DNA of 22,668 nt from Choristocarpus tenellus KU-1152. Lineage: Eukaryota; Phaeophyceae. The stretch is taken from contig CAXNAD020000282.1 in assembly GCA_964200185.2 (NCBI GenBank), forward strand, positions 1 to 22,668, written 5' to 3'. Below, in pieces: positions 1 through 12,700 of this stretch. The notes beneath the pieces were generated by a model that saw only the letters and a list, made by a program, of their open reading frames with translations, had not been told where the DNA came from and did not search any database. The position numbers were made by a program, and so were the translations under genes. Position 1 is the first letter of the stretch. The number at the start of each line of letters is the position of its first letter.

Positions 1-744
1 CCCAGATACTTTGAGCCTATGGTTTTGCCAAGTCCAGGTGGAGTCTTTTCTTTTTCAATATCTTTCAGGCAATGTTGCCAGCATACAAATATTGACTGTT
101 GTGTTGAGCAAGATATGGGAAGTAGACCTCCTTTGACGTTTTGAGCAAGAAAAAAATTGACACTACTCTTCTTTACTTAGTGCTTGTGCTGGATGTTCCT
201 ATTGGGCACTCTGATATCCTGTGAGCTAGTATTGAAGGCACGATATCTTCACATCCATACAACTACTGTCATTTGTGGATGAGCTGTCTGAAGAGCTGTG
301 CGTCCATATTTGGTTGCTTTAATCTGACATATTCAGGTTCACCATGCTGACAGCAAATTTGTGAATGGAGTGGCTGGCTCAGGGGGGCCAGGTCTACGGA
401 GGAAGAAGAAGTGAGATGGACACACAGTGATATATATACTCGCTCATCTTGTGATGATGAGTTTTTTCCTACCAATTTTTTCTTATGCTACCTTAACTAA
501 TCACCTTTACTAGCTGGGTGCTGTACTTTTGTTATTGTTCAGCTTGTCTAGCACACATCAGGATTGGTTCGACAGTGCCATTCAGAAAGGCTTTTTTATG
601 TTAGTCCTCTGCACAAGTCCCTGATGCTATAACTCCCTCTGTTTTGGACATTGCAATACCTAACAACTTATTCTCCGACACCTATGGACTTCTGTCGGAT
701 ATCGTTGCTCAGAAGTGCTGCTAACCCTAATCCCCCCCATGAAG
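1..744 (+). other. Upstream intron sequence, no exon recognised
   Basis: AT-rich sequence with no frame resembling the SHPRH block expected before the Walker B exon (the Tyr-Asp-Val-Leu region). The next exon enters in phase 2, so the preceding exon must end with two bases of an Arg codon; no convincing donor of that kind was found here. It is most simply the 3' part of a long intron ending in ...CCATGAAG at 744. Confidence 0.6.
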
Positions 745-873
745 GTACCGTGTGGTACCATCACCCTTGGTGTGCTTGAGGTGGTGGCGTGTTTGCATTG
801 ATGAAGCCCATATGGTGGAGAACACAACTGCAGAGACAGCCAAGATGGCTCTCAGGATACCTGCACAGCACAG
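745..873 (+). CDS. SHPRH: SHPRH exon: SNF2 Walker B (DEAH) block
   Basis: One base plus 42 codons plus two bases (phase 2 in, phase 2 out). It reads RYRVVPSPLVCLRWWRVC then IDEAHMVENTTAETAKMALR, with the first Arg completed across the upstream junction. This matches the SHPRH block RY-x-IPSPL-...-WWRxCLDEAQMVE. Asp and Glu of the DExH box coordinate Mg-ATP hydrolysis in SNF2 ATPases. The box is DEAH here, whereas I recall DEAQ in human and Arabidopsis SHPRH. The 3' end is set by a GC donor (CAG|GCAAGA), required because the next exon supplies the G that completes His-Arg-Trp. A GT donor at 888 would give the wrong phase. Confidence 0.88.
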
Positions 874-3698
874 GCAAGAGGACATAGGTTAATGCAGGGA
901 AAAGCACCAAGAGAGAGATTGCGGCATGGTTGGATTGTGTTGATATAAAGATGACAAAAGGAGATATGTGTATATGGTTACCTGCTCCTCTCATGGTTTG
1001 CTTATGTGCGCTGTGGTTGTCAGTTGCTTTAGGACGAGTGTTAGTGTAGTCATATGCACATCACTCAAAACCCTGCAGCTGGAATATTTAGAGATTTCTT
1101 GCAATTTTTGAAAGCATGTCATGGACTTGAACTTTATGCTATATTCAAGGAGGGTAAATGTTTGCTAACCAGGGGCATATTCCCTTAGCCTAGCCCAATC
1201 TATGGGGATAGTGATGCTTTCTTCTGTGCAATGTGGAGCTCATGTCAGTTTCTAGGCATTGCATCAATTCATGCTTTTGAAAGAATGCCTCTACTTTCTA
1301 CATGATAGAAGTAAACTTGAGCAGTTCGTGATGTTTACTGCTACGAATAATTGTATCTTTATTGTTGTAAAATGAAAGAGCTGTGCATTGATTTTGCATA
1401 GACCTATATCTGCTGCAACCTTTATGGTTTTTATTTTATGTCTCCACTCTAGACCTCTATCCAGTGAACGGTTCATGCATAATGAATATGTTGCTCCAGC
1501 TGTCGGATTAGGAGTGACGAACTGATGAATGCTTTGAACCACTCTGCCTGGCAGCATGTGTGTATTTCTCATTTGTTGTGGTCCTGTGTATTTTGTGCGC
1601 ATCTTTATGTACTCAGTAGTTGGTCCAGCTGTCTGAGCAATATATTGCAGAGTTTACATAGTTGCCACATCTATGTTTCTTCCTGTTTATCTTTTGAGAG
1701 TCCCTCAAAATGTGTGTGTGGATTCGTGCGTGTATCACTTGCATTAGATTGCAACTGTATTATAATTTCTTATTTTTTGGATTGCAAGTCTTGTGCCAGG
1801 TTATATTAAAACTATATTCTGGTCCGCTATTTTCATGAATTTCCCTCCCGTCTCAACATCGGCCTGCTATTTCCTTGGATAACCACTTCAAGGTTAATTT
1901 CAGAACAATTGCTGATCGATAGTTCTGTACACCCTACTCCAAAGTGTTGAGGATGCCCCCTCAATCAACCAGCTCACTAAAATATATAGATGTGCCTTAG
2001 GCTAAAGACTGTGTACAATAGCACATTCACCCCCAATATTGTAGGATTTTTTATATCAATGTACTACTTGATTAAAGATCATGAGCAGTATCAGAAAAAC
2101 ATATTTAGTATAATTGATTGTTTGTCCGCTTCCTAGAACAAATGGAGCTCTTGTCATTGGTGGAAGGTAGCAGCATGTTCATTATGCTTGCCACCAACAT
2201 GGCAATGCCAATCTCTCAATACAGAAATCTATAGGAGCTATTCATCACAGAAAATAAATCCATCAGATGAATACTGCGAATGCATCATTCCATCCTTATA
2301 GCAATTGATATCACAACCCAACATTTAACCACACACTCTTCCACAAGAGTCAAAATAGCATATTGAACAGTAGCAGTATTTGGGCACATCACTACATTTC
2401 GCATATTTGATAAATTGTCAGGTGGTGTGTTAGTGGAACCCCGATTGGGAAGGGCAGCATTGAAGATCTGTATGGTTTACTCCTCTTCCTCAAGGTGAGG
2501 AACATCATCCATTACACCATTATTGTTATGTCATATTGTTGACTGGAGTGTATAGGGAGGAACAAGGGAGTGCAGGAGGAGGGACGGGTAGTTCTTGGAG
2601 GGTAATATGGTTGTAGTACCTTTTAGTCAGCATACACACAAGTGGTGGCGAATGTTCTCTATGGATGAGTTTGAGTTTGTGATTGCATATCATTAGGGTT
2701 GGTGCACCAGCAGTGAAGTGGTCAAGAATCGCATACAGTCTTCCTCTAACCATGACTGAGCACGCATGTTCAGTCTCCTCTCCTCTCTCACGGCCATGTG
2801 CACAGCTTGCGCAAGGAGTTTATGGTGTATACTTTGGTTACCAGGCACTTGCTGCTTGTTTTTTTCAGAGTGTCACCTTTTCCCTCTGATGCACACTTTT
2901 TTCTGCACTCCTGCTAGGCATCACCCCTTGATCAACGTCAACTCTGGACCAAGGTTGTTCGTGATCCAATAAACCAACGCCTGCCAGGAGCCATGGAACG
3001 CCTAATTGCTGCACTCAGGCTTGGTAAGCCACAAAAATGATGCGTGGTTGAGTATCTTATACTTCATTTTAGTAACCCAATCGTAGTTTTAAGAGTAGAG
3101 CTGCACAATAGAATCAAGGGAGAGACGAGGAGTATATGTACATGTGTTGACCCATATTGGACACTAGTGTTGTGTGCTTTGCCTGCATTACTGTTGGATA
3201 CTTGGGGAATATGGTCATTTGCCCTCCCACGTTTTCTTGCAGATCTTTCGTAAAACCTCATTGTCAGCAATGGCCATATTTGGCGGGGGGAAAAGGATGC
3301 TATTTTTTTTTTTTTTGACAGTAGACATGTTTTGTTGTTGGAAGGAAGCAATGGAGGTCATTCAGGTGAGTTGTCACGCACTGGGACTGTGCAATTTGTT
3401 GAATATGTACACTTCTTGTTGAGGCATGTTGGTCATCGTGGTGGGATGTGGGTGTGTGGTGTGTTTAATCGAGGTAGAGAAAGCAAGCACTCTGCAAGGA
3501 CATGACTTTTCTTTTTATCTTTTGTCGAGTTGATTTCTTTGAGGAGGGTGGAGGTTGTTGACTACTTCTACATTTTTTTGAGTAATGCTTTGTCTGCCCC
3601 TCTCTATCGTGATATGATCAGGTATATCTCAATCAGTTTATCCCCTCTTGTTCCCCATCCCCATCACTTCCAACTGTCCTCGTTGCCTGAGCACCTGT

Positions 3699-3744
<46 letters not shown>

Positions 3745-6700
3745 TTTTCCTTTCTTTCCCCCTCTGTGGCTTTCTTTTTTTTTTTTCTCTCCACNNNNNN
3801 NNNNCCCCATCACTTCCAACTGTCCTCGTTGCCTGAGCACCTGTTCCCCCCCTCCCCCCCCCCCAACCTCAATCCCTCCCTTCAAATCTGTGCATGTGTC
3901 GTCCATGTCGTGGCTTTGCTTGTTTGTCTGCACGACAACCTTTCTACCTGAGATGTCTTCCTTACCTGAACTGGCATTCGAAAATGCCATAATAGCCCTT
4001 GCTGATGAAATCAAATAGCTCAATGAATTCTCTCATTAGATATTACGGACTAAAATGACCAAGGGGATTGTATGTAACATTGGAAAGGAACTTTAGGTTT
4101 CACCTTTTCGCCTTGTCCTTTCCACCCTACATTAATGCCACAGCTATGACTGTTGTTAATACCCGCTAACTACCTCCTTTGTAGCATTGTAGTGCTGACA
4201 TCAAGACGACTGATCTCATGCCACCATGTATTGATCTGGGAAAAGTAATGTGGAGGGTGACCAAAGCCTCAGTGGCAGAGCAGGTGGAGATTCCAACTCA
4301 GGTGATCAAACATTGTGTGTTCCTTTCTTGCTGTTGTCCTCTCCCACCTTTTACCATATAGCATACCATGCTCATCAGCGCGAGATGTAGAGGTGGGGTT
4401 TGCACTGATAGTCATTTATACATTTGAGTTTGTGATTGTGACAGCTACTTCTGTCTATGCTGTTCTTCCAGCAACATTGCGTTATTTCTCTGTGGGAATG
4501 GCTACTGATGTAAGGATCTAAACTACTACACACATGTTTGTTCAACGGAGAGATACTGCTCCTGAAACTCTGATACTGTGCAAGATCCTGTCATCTTAGA
4601 ATTTTCTTTGGAGCTGACTTTGACATAGTATTGAATTGTATGTGAATAATTTGTTCAGAAGTTATTTTTTGCTGTGGTGTGGTTTTGACTTGATCATGCA
4701 GATTCTACTCTAACGCACACAGATAAGCCCTTTTTCATTAGGTTGTAAAGCTCTAATACCTATACCTATGTACTGGCATTATGCTTCAGGCCTCTTGTAT
4801 ATCTCTGAACTACGAAAAGGAGGGGAAAACTGTTGTTCTATTGGATTTGATTTCTTCCATTTGTTGGAACTAAGGACATCAGAATGTGCCCTTGTGATTG
4901 TAATTCGTAGTAAGAGATTTGGCATGAGGGAGTGGGTAATAGAAGAAATGGGGATAAGCACCTTGTCTTTTTGGGGGGCATCAATTTTATTATCAATGTT
5001 TCTAATGTTGAATTTGGTAGGCTTCCAAAACACTATGGTCAATCTCTATCTGTGAGAGACAATATTTCATAGCAATCTTGCATATATTATCTTTTTCCAT
5101 TTGTTGTGACTTTCATGGTAGCAAGGGTGGAGTGCACAAGCAGGTTGCTTGCTCTGATACAGCCTTTTCTTTTGATATTAAGTCTCATCTCTAATTATGA
5201 ACACTTCTTTTTTTACCCCACTCCATTCAAAGAAGATGGGTTTGCGTGTGAATCAAACATTTCTGGGGGTTGGGGAACTCATCCACTGACTGGAAAGGAC
5301 TCCTTGCATTACAATAGCACGGCTAGGATTCAGTTTGATTTTGGTTAGGTTTGATGCCGGGTTCAGTCTCAGGGAAAACATACCTTGAGACCGCAGTATT
5401 TCTCTGTCTTTGTCTTTGCTCTTGTAAATTGTTGAAGTTGCAAGCAGATTTTTCTAATGAGTTAACCAAGTATTTGACGACTCAAAATTTTAGGGCCTGC
5501 TTAAGCTGGCCTGCAGATACGGTATGCACACATGCAATGAAGATCATTTTCTCTCAATTTATGTCCTCTGCTTTCAAGTACAATGCTGAGTCGCATAGAT
5601 TGGTGCTCTTTATGGTTCACCCGAATGAACTGCGCCTGCCAGGTGGAGGTAGAGAAGCGTTTGAGGTTTTCCAGTGTGGAAGCACACTTTTATCGGAAGC
5701 AACACAGCGAAACCGCCGCCATAGCGGCTAGGTGAGATGTCAGAAACGTTTGGCCTGATTTAATATTGGTGCACATTGGGAATGATAGATTGCAAATACT
5801 GAGTGGGTGGATGGGGGGAGGGAGAGGCTAGGTCAGAGAGCAAGGTGTATGTACTTGTGCAAGGGGGATGTAGGGGTATCGAAGCATTTCATTCAAACAC
5901 AACCCTGCCGGAAAATGAAGTCCACACCGTCGGTTTAATTTGTAACATCCAGCCTCTCCTGCTCCATTGCAGTGTATCTATCTTTGCCAGACTCTAGTTT
6001 TCAATGGAGTAATATGACTCTCGTGTACATAAACAAATAGGAAGAAACTATAGGCATGATACTTGACGTAGGGGGATATACCTCAGAGCACTATGATATT
6101 TGCGCCAGTTTAAACCCACCCACCCACCGACACAACCTTTCCCTCCTTGTACCACTTTTTGCTGATATTATTCTGAACCATTGAACAATTCGCAAAAGTT
6201 CATCTTGACAACCAATACCCTGGACTTTCCTCTAATTCCCCTGCCTCGCTGACACACAACTCAGCTATATTTTCTTCTTAATGCTTGTATGGCAACACCC
6301 TGTCCTGCCTTCCCCCCATCGACTTACCCCAGGTTAGCCAAGGGCGGGGGAGCTGGGGCCTTGGAGAAGATGTTCAAGGCTCTGATTAAGTTAAGGCAGG
6401 CGTGCTGCCACCCCAGCATTGGTAGTGGGGGCATCCAGGGCGGCAGGGTCCTGGGGGCAGGGGCTCGTGGTTCCATCCAAGGAGGGTGGTTGACAATGGA
6501 TCAGATCCTGGACAGGTCCGTGTGTAGTGTATGCCACATAGATTAATCATGTTAGAGGAAGCATCATATTGGAGATGTGGAAAAATGATACATATATAGT
6601 CCAGCATAGTGGTTGCAATTTGAGGGTAACATGTTGTTTTGTCTTACTTGCTGTGGGCTATGAGATCTTTTGGAATAGTCAGATCTGGTTGGAAAATACC

Positions 6701-9700
6701 TTGAATGGTAGAATATGAGGCTTGTTTGCCAATCGTATTCAGGATGTGCATTTAATCTTTGGTCAAGTTCATCTTGACCAAAACCACATTTATTTTTTTA
6801 AGGTCTGCTGTAGGGGGTGACTTGTACTAAGTCTTGATAAAAGCTGTATCGTATCCTCTAGGTAGATAATTGATGCCTTCCTTGAGACTGATTTCATCCC
6901 ATTAGTACTGGCAGTGGCAAGGATGGGGTCTCACACAATGCTGAGCCCTCTCACAACTTATAAAAAAAATAGGTTTGCAACTGGACCTTACCTAATTCGT
7001 GATCCATTTAGGTGGGAGTATGATGTGATGTGCAAGAGTACCACAACAGAATATGTTCGGACTCATATAGAGCTCGATATCCCCTCCTGTACTTTGAAGC
7101 GTAACTAAAATGATCTTGAAAAGGGTCTTGTTCATATCCAAGCTCAACAACAACATTTATTGAAGGTGTCCAAGTAAGAAGTATTTTGCACTTTTGAGTG
7201 CACTCCTGGAATTCCAAATATGCCTCAACCAATTGTTCGTCTTTTTCATCGCTTGTAAGAGATCTGCTTTGATATCTCTAAGATCTTCCAAACCACGACT
7301 TGTAAGGCAGTCTAGGATCCTACCCAACAATGCCAATTTGCTAAGGACATGCTTGAGTGAACTTTCATCTCTCAGACCACCTTTTGGTTAGAACCGGTGA
7401 ATCAGCTGGCCTTACTTTCAATATTATGTTGTGTTTTTCTGTGTGTAGTGCCTCCAATCACGTTACCAATTCAATCACAACAAAATAATAGCAAACCCGA
7501 CCATAATGATTTACATGAGGTTGTAAACCAAACATCGTGCCACCTAAGAACTTGTCTTTTTCTTGAAAAGGTTGATTGATGAGGAGCGACTCAAGGCTGA
7601 GGAAGCACAACGGATTGTACTGCTGAACATGAATGCCTCTGCTGCCATTGAACGCCTGGTTGTGGAGCTTGAAGATCGCAGAAACTTAAAGCGCAGAAGG
7701 AGGGTTGAGGATGTGGTAGATGGTAGAGGGAGAGGTAGACAGTATGAGGAAGGCAATGCTGGAGGTCAACTTGCTGAAGAGGAAATATCAATGGTTGCTG
7801 CTGTTGATGGAAACCGCTGGAGGGATGGAGGGTGTGCAGTAGGGGGGACCACTGATGGTGGGGAACGAGGGGGTAGGGTACAGGGCAGTGGGGGTAGTGG
7901 TATTCAGGATGGCGGCTTACACGGCGATGGCATGAGCAAGGGTCTCCATGGTCTGTGGGAGGCGGTACGGATGTATGAAAAAGCCCTTGAGCTGGTGGAC
8001 AAGAGCCGGTAAGAAGGTGTGCCTTCTTTCATTCACATATTTGAGCCTTTGCAATGGCTTTCATTACTCCCATATGCCCCTCCTGGGATTACTATAGAGA
8101 ATTTGATTGGGGCCAGTGTGAAAACGTCAAGCATAGCGTTTGAGTTTTAGACCCTGTAGAGCTCTAACCTAGATCTAACATTCTCTCAACCTCAGCGAGT
8201 CTAATGATGGAGACATGAAACTTCTCACTGATATTGTCATCATACCGATTTACTCTGTGTTGATTGGCCATGCGGTATGACCTGCATGGTATCCGGAGCT
8301 TTTGTCAGAGTCAGGTCTAGGGTGAATGTAGTCGTTATTGTTGTGTCTTATAATATCGATTGTCCAATTGTGTTTTTGAAAAGTTGAAGGGGTGCAGGAC
8401 GGCAAACTTGATGGTGGTGATCTCCACTTGTACTTGTAATTCAGAATATAATGCATTTCTGGATATGATTCCATGGGTGAACAAGCATTTGAGGGAGATT
8501 GTAGTATGGAGTACTTCTCTGGTGTGATTTGGAGTGAATTGCCAACGTTGAGAATGGCAAGAAATATATATAGGGGTGGTCATCTGGCAGCAAGAGAGGA
8601 CGACAATTTCTTTTTCCTTGCGGCGCACAAGTAATACCTTAGACCCTATTTGGTATCTCAGGGGAAAACCTTCATTGCTCCCGTAATATATCTATCGCTC
8701 TTTTGTGGCTCTATCTTCAATATGTGTTATCAAGTATTGCATGTAAGCACGAGTCACAAGTTTTCCAAGTGCATATGTGAATGTTATGTTCTACACATGT
8801 GTATTTGCATTGATTCTTTTGCATTGTTTTGAGCAAAGCATGTTCAGTACGGTGATTGACATCTTGACAATTTATTTGTCAATTGTTTCATTTTGCACAT
8901 TGGTTGGAGTGGTGTTAACGTTTCCTACCATAAGCGCCCCTCTCATCCGCGTCATGATCAACCTTTGACGGTGGAATGTTGGCCATTTCGGTGTGGATGC
9001 AGCACACCAGGGCCTATCACTGGCGGGGTGGAGCTAACGGCATCACCAGGATTCCTGCGAGGCATTCATGATGGCAATACGAAAGCTAATAGCACAGACA
9101 GCAGTGATGGTGATGACAATGGCGGTGATAATTGTGCAGAGGTGTCATTGAACAAGGTCATTGATGCTGGTAAGGGCATTCCACTCTGTTGGGATCTGCA
9201 AAAGCAAAGACTAACGTGGAAGAGGGGGGAAAGCTTCAAGGTGGTGCAATTGGAGGCACCTGTGTGGGTTAAGTTTCGCTTCTCGGAGAGGAAGAGGTGC
9301 GGATAGATGTTGTACTGATGAATGCTACCCAAGATGATCGCTCTTGCACAAGAGGAAGATGATTGGGGTGGAGGAAGGGAATGATTGTTGGAACTTGACA
9401 AAAAGGGGATGGGTACCGAGGGGGGCGGGCGGAGCTTTTTTGTTCTTTTTGCAATAATGCATCCTCTCCTGGTATTCTTACTTTTCAATGCATGGATTTT
9501 TTCTCTTGACAACTGTAAGCAGCGAAGCGGTAAGCATGTAGATACTATGCCCATGAATTGGTATCTTTGCTGATTCATGCATTAGTTGTGTAGATGTCTG
9601 GAGTGTAAGTCTTCATAAAAACTGAATTTCTAGATTTGTGGATATACACTATAGAGCTATGTATGCCAAATTCTACCAATAGTAAGACCTTTTTTGACAA

Positions 9701-12700
9701 GATTTTGCTCTGCATCTTGGGCATACATCTTCATAGTGAAATTTTTCGAAAATATTGATATCCATCTTTTGAAAGACAGTTGTTGATAAGTCAACCATTG
9801 TATCCATGAGTAGGTACTTGTCCTGTGATGTCAAACTAAAAATCAGATGACGAATCAGCCATGTATGGCCTAATAACAACTGTACTGTATGCCCACATTT
9901 GTGATTTTCAGGTGGCAAAGTTTCGTACCTACAAGAGACAGCCTTACAAAGTGTTTAGCTTTTTAGGGAATGTTGGAAAACAAGATACTCCCCTTTTAGG
10001 AACGATAAGTGCAGTTATTGTTTTGGTAATGAGCACTTGATTATGTCCAACCAGTCCCTGTCCATATTCCCATTGAAATTATATGTCTATAGATCTAGCT
10101 TCCTTATAACATAGATGGCAGGCTTGATATACTATCCGAAATTCTTATGGTGGGTGTCTATGTGCATGCAAGAAAAGTAGTTAATGTTGATACGCGGTAC
10201 TCACCCACTGCTTATTATATTGGAAGTTGTAGGAACTAAAGCTAGACAGCGTTAGAGTAGGAATGCTTATGTATGTTGAAATTTTGGCTTTGTCATATAT
10301 TGTTGCCAACTCGGCACTACTGTCGTCAAAATCAATATTCCTTCTTGAGATGTGATACCTCTGCTCCCTCGAGTGCTCCTGAGTGTTTCCTTCAAGGTCA
10401 GATAATTTGAACCGATGGGTGATAACGCTTTGACAGTTTCACGAGGTTTTCGAACCTCATCAAATGCTACTTGGTCGACTTTGCACTGGTGATCCTCCAC
10501 AGTCATGACAGCCCACCCTCTCAAACTTTGCACACCTCCTAATCTATATGAGAACTAAGCCTCATCCAGTTGATATTATCACGTGGGTCATTCCTAGACG
10601 ACAACAGACCTTTACGTTAAATTCAATTCCGAATGGAGGGAGTATGACAAACCAACAGCAATTTTGGGAGAACTTAGCATACGCTCACATGTCGTAAGTA
10701 TTCAGACCACACTGGTGTGTTGAGTGAAAAACGTACTCTTTGCCCAAAGGATCTGTATCTAAATTGTGATTCTACCCAAAGTCACTAAGATTCCTAGTCT
10801 TGGTATTTACTCCTCCCTTACATTGCATGCACACCTGAAGGAGTTAGCACTAAAACCAGTCCTAACCTCAAAGACAACTCAAGTAAATCCAGAGTAAAGA
10901 AGCCTTGCTCTCATCTTTATTTATCCACAACCCTCCCCCATTCACCTACTAACACCAACCTAACACCGCCTACATACAAAAAGGATACTGCGTGTCTACT
11001 TGAGGACCTCCCATCCATGGGAGAGGAGGGAAGATAGAACAGTACATGCCTCTGAACGTGTGACAGGAAACAGGGATGGAAGTGGGAGTGAAGATGGGGT
11101 CGAATGCAGCGGACAGAGCAGGACAAAAGATGCAAAGGACAAAGTGGTGTTCGTCTTTTACCCCAAAGACTGTATGCTGCAGGTACTTCAGTTGCAAGTT
11201 CGATTTCGAAATGTTTTTGAGGACCCAACAAGAATCTCTAGACTGGAATTCCTCACCACGTAGCTAGTAGAATTCATTCTCTCAATCTTACTAGGGCAGA
11301 CAGTGCCCCCCTCCCTGTTTATCCCCTCCCCACCCTCATTCCAAGTTCATTATTTTTTGTGCAATCCTGAGTTCAAGGCCATATCTAAACCTCCTATGCA
11401 TGAGCGGTGATGCTGAGTCCTCAGTCTGGATGTTTTATTTGCCAAAGCTACTTCATTGTTGATTAGTGTAACCACATACTTTTCAATCTGCTCAAGACGG
11501 AAAATTGTGTACACACCCGTTGCCCACACTCCCTTCACATTACTCCTTCTCAATGATAATACCGCTGCCCTTGAATGTGTTCTGGCACTCGCCAAAATTT
11601 GCAGTCTGCCCATGTGGGAGGAGGCATATTCTCAAATGTACAGCGCTTCTCTCTCCCACCACCAGTCTCTGTATCCCTTTCCCCAGCGAACCCTTCCACT
11701 GTGGATGGTGAGCATGGTTCGGGGAGGGATGAACACGAACGGTGGGGGTTGGGGGAAGGTAGTGGAAGAAATGGAAGGAGCAATGAGGGTCAACATCACA
11801 AATGGGGAAAGAGTACTTGGCACGAGGTGGTACTTTCCGATGCCAGCAGCAATGGTGGCATTGACACTGAACATATCGGTCATGGGGGGTGGCAAGGGAA
11901 TAGTGGAGGAACCAAAGCTCGAGAGTGGCGGCTAGTAATTGAGTCCTGCTATGCTACCCAGGCAAGATCATTGGATGTCGAAAAAGGTGGAGAGGTACCA
12001 GAACAACCACAACCTTTGTCCATGGCAAGAAACATAAAGATAGGTGACGGTGCAATCATGATGACTAGGGCAACAACAGCCAATATGGATAAAGATGAGT
12101 CCAATGTTGCCACTGTTGCATCAACTGCTACCATGACCCCCCCCAAGGCGGACAATAAGGTTGCTAAGGCTATGATATTGCAAGGGGATGAGGAGAACAC
12201 GATGGAAGGAATACAGAACTGTGAGGGCAATGGTGAAGACAATGCAGTGGGTATAGGAGAAGGGACATCTACTGCAAGGAAAGCAGGACCAGGACAGCTG
12301 TTCCTAGAGCTGGAGCTTCAAGAGGTTAGGAGACTAATTATGAGGAGGCATATTTCGTACAAGTTGCTGCCAATTACTGAGTGTGATATTTGGTAGTGAA
12401 TCTTCTCATTAGGCGCACCTGGCAACCCTTATGTTTTTGACTGCCTCCGAAGTGCTTGGGTTGTGTAATTGCTACCCCAGTGCAGTTCAGAATATATGCT
12501 CTTGCTGATACCTCTGTTTACGTGGTCCTGTTGTGCCTTGTGGAGGGAGGGACTGCCAAGAATTAGGACTACATATAATTGATTCAGTGTTGAGGCTTTG
12601 GCTTGGGGTTAGAGACTCTACTCGTTTCATTTTTACAGCATGATTCACTCAGTACTCAGGAAAGCAGGTAGACACAATACTTGTTGGCTGATTGGCAATG

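Noticed and set aside
130-152. TTTGACGTTTTGAGCAAG reads Phe-Asp-Val-Leu-Ser-Lys, reminiscent of the SHPRH Tyr-Asp-Val-Leu block expected upstream.
   Set aside because: The residues that follow do not resemble the family, and no donor in phase 2 joins it to the exon at 745.
3530-4023. Poly-Pro and poly-Gly open frames on both strands.
   Set aside because: Translations of the poly-C run and the N gap, not genes.
9066-9578. 170-codon minus-strand open frame.
   Set aside because: Antisense shadow of a purine-rich, stop-poor + strand stretch; no recognisable content.
10267-10533. 88-codon minus-strand open frame with a coding-like start (MQSLRGWAVMTVEDHQ).
   Set aside because: No family recognised, no support from context; may be chance or a transposon scrap.
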